Shown here: one piece after another, positions 4,686 through 9,832 of the stretch
How the letters are laid out: the number at the start of each line of letters is the position of its first letter
Position numbering within the stretch: position 1 is the first letter of the stretch
Assembly (NCBI RefSeq): GCF_000718775.1
Contig: NZ_JOCB01000159.1
Location: 1-9,832 of the forward strand
DNA length: 9,832 bases
Direction: 5' to 3'
Source: Streptomyces sp. NRRL S-31
GTDB taxonomy: Bacteria; Actinomycetota; Actinomycetes; Streptomycetales; Streptomycetaceae
Notes under the pieces: model-generated
Seen by the model: only the letters and a program-made list of their open reading frames with translations
What the model was told of the DNA's origin: nothing
Databases searched by the model: none
Translations under genes and position numbers: made by a program

Positions 4686-6206
4686 ATGCGGACGTCCAGG
4701 TCGCGTGCCGGGCAGGCCGGGAACGAGGAGCCGGCGCTCCGCACCGCCGTCGGCCGCAAGGCGCCCTCGGGCGGCGCCGCCGTACCGCCCCCGCTCACCG
4801 CCGACGTGCTCCGCGCGGCACAGGGCGGCGCCGGCAACGCCATGGTGACCGGCATGATCGCCCGCCGGGTCCGGCCCACGCCGGTGGCCCACGAGCACGA
4901 GGAGCACGAGCACGAGCACGACGCGGCGGGCAAGCGGCAGGCCGCCGACGAGGTGGGCTCGGTGGTGCGGTCCGCGGGCGGCCGGCTGCCGTCCTCGTTG
5001 CAGCGGGAGATGGAGTCCCGGTTCGAGGGCGAGGACTTCTCCGACGTCGTCGTCCACACCGGCACCGCCGCCCGGCGCTCCGCCGACGCCGTCGGGGCCG
5101 AGGCGTACACCACCGGCACCAACCACATCGTGTTCCGCGACGCGATCAGCAAGAAGACCCTGGCGCACGAGCTGGAGCACGTCCGGCAGCAGCGCGCGGG
5201 CACGGTGGCCGGCACCGACAACGGCGGCGGACTGAAGATCAGCAACCCCTCCGATCCGTACGAGAGGTCGGCCGAGCGGAAGGCGGACCAGGTGATGCGG
5301 GGCGGCGCGCCGGAGGTCCGGCGCCGGCCCGGGGAGCAGACGGAGAACCGGGCGGGGCGGGGCGAGGCGGGCATCCAGCGGATGCCCAGCAAGAAGGGAG
5401 GGAAGAAGAAGCAGGAAGAGCAGCCCGCCGCGGAGACGTCCGCCCCCGCGAAGACCGAGTACGAGAAGATCGTCGAGCACTTCGAGGGGAAGAGCGAGGA
5501 GTTCGCGAAGAAGCAGCCGAACGAGAAGGAGGACATCCTCGAGGGGCTCGGCATCTCGCCCGGGGAGGACACCTTCACCCTCGCCGAAGTGGAGGCCGAC
5601 GAGGAACTGGAGGAGATGTTCCTCCAGGCGGTCGAGACGACGAAACACGCGTCCGGCTACTCGGGGACGGCCGGCGGGAAGAGTGACTGGGCGGCGAGCG
5701 CCGTGACCGCGGCACACAAGGACCTGCGCCGGGATTATCCGTTCTGGGGCGACAAGACGACGCTCCACCACAAGATCTCCCGCACCGAACTGGACACCAT
5801 CCTGGCGTCGGCCAAGGAGGCCGGGGCGAGCGCGGCGCCGCTCTCCGGATTCCTGGACGAGATACGGGACGTCCTCGGCTCGACCGCCGCGGACAAGAAG
5901 GCGCTGCACAACATGCCCGCCAACCTGGAGATGGGGCCGGCGAGCGACACGCGCCTGAACGACCCGGGCAGCGGGACCGACTTCAACCACACGCCTTCGG
6001 GCGCGCTCACCCCGCGGTCGAGCGAGCTGAACGACGCGCTGAGCCTGGCGAAGAGGCAACCGGTCGACTGGGCGGCCGTCGCGGAGAAGCTGCGGGAGGC
6101 GCAGCGCATCCACGCGGCGACGTACGGGGGCGCGATCCTCTCCCCGCCGGAACTCGCCCGGTGGGAGCAGTACCGCGGCAAGTGGAAGAAGGCCGGGGAA
6201 TCCTGA
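4686..6206 (+). CDS. DUF4157 putative CIS effector with uncharacterised C-terminal domain
   Basis: A 506-residue protein with no signal peptide or membrane segment. Residues 38-61 contain LTADVLRAAQGGAGNAMVTG, matching the 'LQ..AGNaAV..(L/I).R' leader I associate with actinobacterial DUF4157 proteins. A His/Glu cluster at 69-79 (HEHEEHEHEHD) may bind metal. Residues about 98-205 are the DUF4157 domain: LPSSLQREMESRFEGEDFSDV, VHTG, AYTTGTNHIVF, the metallopeptidase-type HELEH (161-165) and DPYERSAERKADQVM (190-204). A Lys/Glu-rich linker (233-262) follows an IQR tripeptide (230-232). The C-terminal region (about 256-506) has LHHK (360-363), ALHNMPANLEMGP (406-418), NDPGSGTDFN and a helical tail; I recognise no named family. 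DUF4157 is a known marker of eCIS-associated toxins, and the position between ATPase and sheath genes supports a cargo role. The opposite orientation means separate expression. Alternatives: a CIS regulator or a protease acting on CIS parts. Confidence 0.85.
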   Translation: MRTSRSRAGQAGNEEPALRTAVGRKAPSGGAAVPPPLTADVLRAAQGGAGNAMVTGMIARRVRPTPVAHEHEEHEHEHDAAGKRQAADEVGSVVRSAGGRLPSSLQREMESRFEGEDFSDVVVHTGTAARRSADAVGAEAYTTGTNHIVFRDAISKKTLAHELEHVRQQRAGTVAGTDNGGGLKISNPSDPYERSAERKADQVMRGGAPEVRRRPGEQTENRAGRGEAGIQRMPSKKGGKKKQEEQPAAETSAPAKTEYEKIVEHFEGKSEEFAKKQPNEKEDILEGLGISPGEDTFTLAEVEADEELEEMFLQAVETTKHASGYSGTAGGKSDWAASAVTAAHKDLRRDYPFWGDKTTLHHKISRTELDTILASAKEAGASAAPLSGFLDEIRDVLGSTAADKKALHNMPANLEMGPASDTRLNDPGSGTDFNHTPSGALTPRSSELNDALSLAKRQPVDWAAVAEKLREAQRIHAATYGGAILSPPELARWEQYRGKWKKAGES

Positions 6207-6215
6207 GCACGGTCC

Positions 6216-6241
6216 GAGGGGGCGGGGCGGCCCGTCCCCTC
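6216..6241 (+). terminator. Hairpin terminator between convergent effector and ATPase genes
   Basis: GAGGGGGCGGG, loop GCGG, then CCCGTCCCCTC: an 11-bp stem (one G-U pair in the plus-strand transcript) with a tetraloop, nine bases after the effector stop. There is no U-tract, as is common in Streptomyces. On the minus strand the same pair becomes an A-C mismatch, so the hairpin is best as a plus-strand terminator but may stop both convergent transcripts. The 3' arm runs into the ATPase-end repeat at 6236. Confidence 0.7.
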
Positions 6242-6294
6242 AGGCGGCGAAGGCGTCCCCTCAGGTGGCGCCCCCTCAGGCGGCGAAGGCGTCC
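6236..6294. repeat. Direct repeat duplicating the ATPase 3' end
   Basis: A 23-base sequence is present identically at 6236-6258 and 6272-6294, the second copy covering the last codons and stop of the ATPase gene. A third, partial copy (14 bases with one change) lies at 6257-6270. The offset of 36 bases is 12 codons, so on the minus strand three TGA stops occur in the same frame, and the last six codons (DAFAA-stop) are exactly repeated past the true stop. This looks like local slippage or short tandem duplication downstream of the gene. Confidence 0.8.
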
Positions 6295-8414
6295 GCCAGG
6301 TACGGCCCGAACTCGCCCTCCAGGACCAGCCGTCCGAGCTTGCGGTACTCCTGCGCGACCGCCGTCACCACCTGCCGCATGGTGAGCGGCCGTCCCGACT
6401 CCGCCGCGAGGTAGGCGGCGGTCACCGCGCAGGCCCGGATCGAGCCGCCGGCCAGTTCAAAGCGGTCCGCGCAGAAGCCGAGGTCGAGGTCGTCGGCGCG
6501 CGGCAGCCGGTCGCCCAGACACCGGTCCCACAGGGCCAACCGCTGGGCGGCGTCGGGCACCGGGAAGTCCGCCACCACGTCCAGGCGGCGGGTGAACGCC
6601 TCGTCCAGGTTGGCCCGCAGGTTGGTGGTCAGCACCGCGATCCCGTCGAACGACTCCATGCGCTGGAGGAGGTACGCCGACTCCATGTTGGCGTGCCGGT
6701 CGTGCGCGTCCTTCACCTCGGAACGCTTGCCGAAGATCGCGTCGGCCTCGTCGAAGAGCAGCACGGCGTTGACCGCCGACGCCTCGGTGAAGATCCGCTC
6801 CAGGTTCTTCTCGGTCTCCCCCACGTACTTGTCGACGACCGTGGACAGGTCCACCACGTACAGGTCCATGCCCAGGTCCGCCGCGACGACCTCGGCGGAC
6901 ATGGTCTTGCCGGTGCCCGACTCGCCCGCGAACAGCGCGATCACCCCGCGCCCCCGCCCGCCGCCGGGCCGCATCCCCCACCGTCCGAGCACCTGCTCGC
7001 GGTGGCGGGCGCGCAGCGCGAGTTCGCGCAGCCGCCGGTGGGTGAGCGGCGGCAGCACCAGGTCGTCCCAGCCGACGTCCGGCTCCACCCGGCGGGCGAG
7101 CCGGTCGAGCCCGGCGCCGTTCTGGGCGCGTACGGCGGCGCGCAGGTCGTCGGGGTGGACCGGGCGGCCCTCGAGGGCGGCCGTGCGCACGGCCACGCCG
7201 GCGGCCCGGCGCACCTGCGCGGAGTCCAGGCGGTGGGCGGCCACCGCCCGGGCGAGCGCCTCGGCGTCGCCGGGCACGGAGCCGTCCCCGGCGGCCCGCT
7301 CCAGGGCGTGCCGCCAGCGGGCGGCCTGCCGTTCGGGAGAGGGCGCCGGCACGGTGACGACGACGGGGGTGTCGGCCGCCCAGACCGGGTCCCAGCCGAC
7401 GGCGCCGTGCGTCAGCAGCGGGATGCCGCGCAGGGCCGTGCACCACGCCCTGAGGGTCAGGGCCAGTTCGCCGGGTTCCGCGGGCAGCGCCTCCAGCGGG
7501 CCGAGGACGACCCCGGCGCCGGTCAGGCGGGCTTCCCGGGCGGCCACCCGGGCCAGGTCCGCCGCCTCGCCGGAGCGCCGGGCGAGGGCCGCCGCGTCCA
7601 GCGCGAGCGGGCGCAGCCCGGCGGCGCGCAGGGCCGCGACGGCCAGGCCCCCGGCGTCGCCGCCCCGGCCGCGCAGATGGACGAGGCCGGTGCCGGTGCC
7701 GGCCGCCGCCGCCGTCCGGCGCACCTCGGCGGCCTCGGCGGTCGGGTCCTCGGGGACCTCGTCGAGCACGCCGGCCAGCCGGGCGTCGGGCCGGGTGTCG
7801 CCCAGCAGGTGCGCGGTGACCCGGTCGGGGACCACCAGGACGCGGGAGAGCGGCGGCCGGTCCGGTTCGGTGACCTCCAGCAGTCCGCCCGCGAGCAGCG
7901 GCGCTCCGGGGGTGAGCCGGAACCGGGCGGACGCCGCCCCGCCGAGCCCGCACAGCTCCAGGGCGAGCCCGACCGTGGGCCGGCGGCGCGTCAGGTCGTC
8001 GTTGAGGTAGCCGTAGAGCCGCTCGAACCGCGCGTCCAGGTCGGGTGCCAGCGCCACCAGGAGCAGGTCCAGGTCGAGCGACGACAGCCCGAACCGCCGG
8101 GCGAGTTCGCCCGGGACGGACCCGGCCGGCGGCTGCCAGGGCTCGTGCCCGGGTACGTCGAGACCGCCCGGTTCGTCCAGGACGCGCGCCGCCGCCTCGG
8201 GGCTGAGGTACTGGCCCCGGTAGGGGTCGTCGGGGTCGGGGTCGGCGGCCCGCCGTGCGGCCACCGCGTGCCGCACCCGTTCCTCGACCGCTTGCAGGCG
8301 CGTCCACAGGTGGTCGGCGCCGGTCTCGTCGCCGGAGTGGGCGGTGGGCCGGCCGTCGGGTGCGGGGGTGGCGTCGGGGTGGTCCATGACGGTCGGTCCG
8401 GTGGGGTGGGTCAC
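6276..8414 (-). CDS. CIS AAA+ ATPase (Pvc15-type)
   Basis: A 712-residue AAA+ ATPase read from GTG at 8414, which overlaps the DUF4255 stop (GTGA) and has GGGGAG at 8425-8430 ten bases upstream. An ATG at 8387 in the same frame (703 residues) is an alternative but lacks a good Shine-Dalgarno. Residues about 100-200 hold a winged-helix-like region (PGELARRFGLSSLDLDLLLV, DARFERLYGYLNDD). Residues about 235-400 look like a degenerate first AAA module with no Walker A lysine (LRGRGGDAGG at 247-256). The active module is at about 465-690: Walker A GESGTGKT (497-504), Walker B VLLFDEADA (D555, E556), sensor-1 VLTTNLRANLDEAF followed by TRRLD as arginine-finger region. In PVC and Afp systems the equivalent protein is needed for assembly but is not thought to be part of the particle. 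It converges on the effector gene. Confidence 0.92.
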   Translation of the reverse strand: MTHPTGPTVMDHPDATPAPDGRPTAHSGDETGADHLWTRLQAVEERVRHAVAARRAADPDPDDPYRGQYLSPEAAARVLDEPGGLDVPGHEPWQPPAGSVPGELARRFGLSSLDLDLLLVALAPDLDARFERLYGYLNDDLTRRRPTVGLALELCGLGGAASARFRLTPGAPLLAGGLLEVTEPDRPPLSRVLVVPDRVTAHLLGDTRPDARLAGVLDEVPEDPTAEAAEVRRTAAAAGTGTGLVHLRGRGGDAGGLAVAALRAAGLRPLALDAAALARRSGEAADLARVAAREARLTGAGVVLGPLEALPAEPGELALTLRAWCTALRGIPLLTHGAVGWDPVWAADTPVVVTVPAPSPERQAARWRHALERAAGDGSVPGDAEALARAVAAHRLDSAQVRRAAGVAVRTAALEGRPVHPDDLRAAVRAQNGAGLDRLARRVEPDVGWDDLVLPPLTHRRLRELALRARHREQVLGRWGMRPGGGRGRGVIALFAGESGTGKTMSAEVVAADLGMDLYVVDLSTVVDKYVGETEKNLERIFTEASAVNAVLLFDEADAIFGKRSEVKDAHDRHANMESAYLLQRMESFDGIAVLTTNLRANLDEAFTRRLDVVADFPVPDAAQRLALWDRCLGDRLPRADDLDLGFCADRFELAGGSIRACAVTAAYLAAESGRPLTMRQVVTAVAQEYRKLGRLVLEGEFGPYLADAFAA

Positions 8415-9118
8415 GGGTTGCGGTCTCCCCGGTGGCGGCGGCGGGCGGGGGCGGGGCCCCGGTCGCGCGGGGCGGCGAAGCCCTGCGGGCCGGGATCGCT
8501 CGCCTCCGTGTAGCGCAGCCGGCGCCCGGACTCCGCCGGCACGCCCTCGCGGCCGGCGGCGGAGCGCACGACGAGCCCTTCGGTGACCGGCGGCGCGACG
8601 GCCGTGGCCGCCCCGGCGAGCGGCGCGATCACCCGGACCCCGAGCGACGCCTTCAGCTCCCCGCCGAGCGCGGACCACACGTCGGCGGCGGCCGGCAGGT
8701 CGGCCGCCGCCCCGGCGACGTCCAGGGACACGGTCAGGCCCAGTTCGGCGAGCGTGCCGGTGAGCAGCCGCGCGGGCAGCGTGTCGGCCGCCACCAGGCG
8801 GGAGAGCACCTGGGAGAGCAGCCGGTGTTCGTCCTGCGGACGGCTGGTCCACGCCGTGACCAGGTACGACAGCTCGAACCAGCGGGGCGGGGTGCGCCGC
8901 GCCACCAGGTGCCCGTCCGCGTCGTACACCTCCCCGGTGCCGCTGCCGCGCCGGGTGACGTCCTCGCGGATGTCGTACAGGAAGACGCAGACCGTCGGGG
9001 CGCTGCGGCGCGCGGCCCAGTCCCGGGTGGGCGCGTCGAAGACCACCTCGACGCCCGATGCCTCCAGGCCGGACTCGCCGAGCAGCCGGCGCAGCCCCTC
9101 GTCGACCTCGTGGATCAC
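8411..9118 (-). CDS. DUF4255 protein, CIS tube-terminator/cap (Pvc16-like)
   Basis: A 235-residue protein from GTG at 9118, overlapping the upstream stop by GTGA, with GAGGTGA at 9126-9132 seven bases before it. Residues about 2-190 match DUF4255: MIHEVDEGLRRLL, VEVVFDAPTRDWAARRSAPT, VCVFLYDIREDVTRR, then RRTPPRWFELSYLVTAWTS and DEHRLLSQVLSRL. In PVC/Afp particles this family (Pvc16/Afp16) sits at the distal end and fixes tube and sheath length. The C-terminal 45 residues are a basic, Pro/Arg-rich tail ending RRRHRGDRNP, probably disordered. It lies directly before the ATPase gene, as pvc15 and pvc16 are neighbours in related loci. Confidence 0.9.
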   Translation of the reverse strand: MIHEVDEGLRRLLGESGLEASGVEVVFDAPTRDWAARRSAPTVCVFLYDIREDVTRRGSGTGEVYDADGHLVARRTPPRWFELSYLVTAWTSRPQDEHRLLSQVLSRLVAADTLPARLLTGTLAELGLTVSLDVAGAAADLPAAADVWSALGGELKASLGVRVIAPLAGAATAVAPPVTEGLVVRSAAGREGVPAESGRRLRYTEASDPGPQGFAAPRDRGPAPARRRHRGDRNP

Positions 9119-9832
9119 CGGCGGGTCACCTCGTCGGGCGGCTGCACGCTGCCGCTGACCACCAGGAAGTCGGTCTTCACCGGGGAGAATCCGGGGCCCC
9201 GGGCGGTGATGACGCGCGGCCCGGTCTGGTCCTTGGCGAGGATGAGCAGCTGGCCGATGAAGGTGCCGTCCGGCTTCGGGACGGTCGGCGCCGCGGCGGC
9301 GGTGATCCCCGGCTTCCAGACGAACCGCACCGGTACGCCCGGCGGGAAGTCCTTGCCGCGCACGGAGGTCACGAAGCCGGGCCTGCCGATGGCCGGCACC
9401 GCGACGATCCGCGGCTGGAGGATGCGCAGCCGCTGCCGGGCGGTGTTGTCGCTCCGGTCGGCGTCCGTCCCGGTGGTGGTGAGCACGCCGGTGACCTGGC
9501 CGACCAGCGCCTTGTCGGGGCTGAGGACGACCCGGAGGACGGTGCTCGCGCCCGGCTCCAGGTCCGGCAGCGCGCACGTCCAGGAGGCGTCGCAGCCCGG
9601 CGGCGGACCGTTGTCCGGGATGTTCGCGGGCAGTCCGATGCGCAGCCGGAGCCCGGTCGCCAGCGCGTCGCGGCCGTTGCGCACGGTGTACGTCACGACG
9701 ACCCGTCCGCCGACGTAGCCGGGGTTGGGCTGGGCCGTGACGCGCACGCCGGGTCCGGCCGCGGGCGCCGGCGGCTGCGGCGGCACGCTGGGCGGCGGCG
9801 TCGGGACCGGGGGCGGGGGCGGAGTCGGGGTG
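9115..9832 (-). CDS. DUF11/CARDB-like and Ig-like domain protein (5' end beyond window)
   Basis: The frame is open to the right edge; 238 residues are visible up to the TGA at 9115-9117. The visible N-terminus is a Pro-rich linker (TPTPPPPPVPTPPPS). Next is a DUF11/CARDB-type beta domain: VTAQPNPGYVGGRVVVTYTV, RNGRDALATGLRLRIGLP, a Cys pair in C-DASWT-C, LEPGASTVLRVVL and DADRSDNTA. A second beta domain follows (RPGFVTSVRGKDFPPGVPVRF, KPDGTFIGQLLILAKDQTGP, ending FLVVSG), resembling an IPT/TIG or bacterial Ig fold. A GTG at 9786 is in frame but has no ribosome binding site and sits inside the Pro-rich run, so the true start is probably outside. The 4-base overlap with the DUF4255 gene ties it to the CIS operon. 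Such domains usually mediate adhesion or assembly on surfaces; whether this protein is exported cannot be judged without its N-terminus. Confidence 0.75.
   Translation of the reverse strand, partial: TPTPPPPPVPTPPPSVPPQPPAPAAGPGVRVTAQPNPGYVGGRVVVTYTVRNGRDALATGLRLRIGLPANIPDNGPPPGCDASWTCALPDLEPGASTVLRVVLSPDKALVGQVTGVLTTTGTDADRSDNTARQRLRILQPRIVAVPAIGRPGFVTSVRGKDFPPGVPVRFVWKPGITAAAAPTVPKPDGTFIGQLLILAKDQTGPRVITARGPGFSPVKTDFLVVSGSVQPPDEVTRR

Noticed and set aside
2873..5578. Extended sheath frame to 901 residues
   Set aside because: The extension is antisense to the effector gene. The family N-terminus and AAGGAG fix the start at 4438.
3984..6113. 709-codon minus-strand frame across the effector
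   Set aside because: Antisense shadow with Leu/Arg-rich composition and no recognisable domain.
6693..8513. 606-codon plus-strand frame across the ATPase
   Set aside because: Antisense to a clear AAA+ gene, with no plausible domain.
8415..8852. N-terminal extension of the ATPase frame
   Set aside because: It is Arg/Pro-rich shadow of the DUF4255 gene; GTG 8414 (or ATG 8387) fits the operon pattern.
9784..9786. GTG as start of the DUF11/Ig-like protein
   Set aside because: No Shine-Dalgarno precedes it and the Pro-rich coding frame continues to the edge, so the gene is more likely truncated by the window.

Overview
The window is very GC-rich, with near-uniform G/C in third codon positions, GTG as well as ATG starts, and many 4-base gene overlaps. 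Together with the protein families present this points to an actinomycete, most likely a Streptomyces. It covers one flank-to-core stretch of a phage-tail-like contractile injection system (CIS) of the kind described in Streptomyces, where the assembled particle is cytoplasmic and has been linked to cell lysis or cell death during development. Both ends of the window lie inside genes, so the locus continues on both sides; spike, baseplate, LysM adaptor and tape-measure genes are not in view.

Layout, read in the minus direction from right to left: (1) a 5'-truncated protein with a Pro-rich segment, a DUF11/CARDB-like domain and an Ig-like domain (9115-9832); (2) a DUF4255 protein, the Pvc16/cap type (8411-9118); (3) a Pvc15-type AAA+ ATPase (6276-8414). 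These three overlap by GTGA stop/start junctions and look like one transcription unit. (4) A plus-strand gene for a DUF4157 protein (4686-6206) sits back-to-front between ATPase and sheath; it is the likely cargo or effector. (5) The structural unit resumes on the minus strand: tail sheath (2873-4438), T4 gp19-like tube (2398-2838), a 166-residue tail-assembly protein (1901-2401), a 52-residue DUF6760 protein (1746-1904), and a very long Pro/Gly/Ser-rich disordered protein (1-1741, running off the left edge).

The sheath and tube form the contractile barrel and inner tube. The DUF4255 protein should terminate or cap the tube, and the ATPase is an assembly or disassembly factor. The 166-residue and DUF6760 proteins occupy the place of tail-assembly chaperones. 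The DUF4157 protein carries an actinobacterial leader motif, a degenerate-looking HExxH metallopeptidase-type domain, a Lys/Glu linker and an uncharacterised C-terminal domain with an LHHK...NMPAN pattern that may be a new toxin or enzyme. The effector gene is separated from its neighbours by a 247-base divergent promoter region on one side and a strong 11-bp hairpin on the other.

The most interesting observations are the effector C-terminal domain, its leader, a VQR/IQR tripeptide shared by the effector and the disordered protein, a possible -1 frameshift site joining the 166-residue protein to DUF6760, and a triplicated ATPase 3' end. No RNA genes, CRISPR arrays, insertion sequences or attachment sites were seen.
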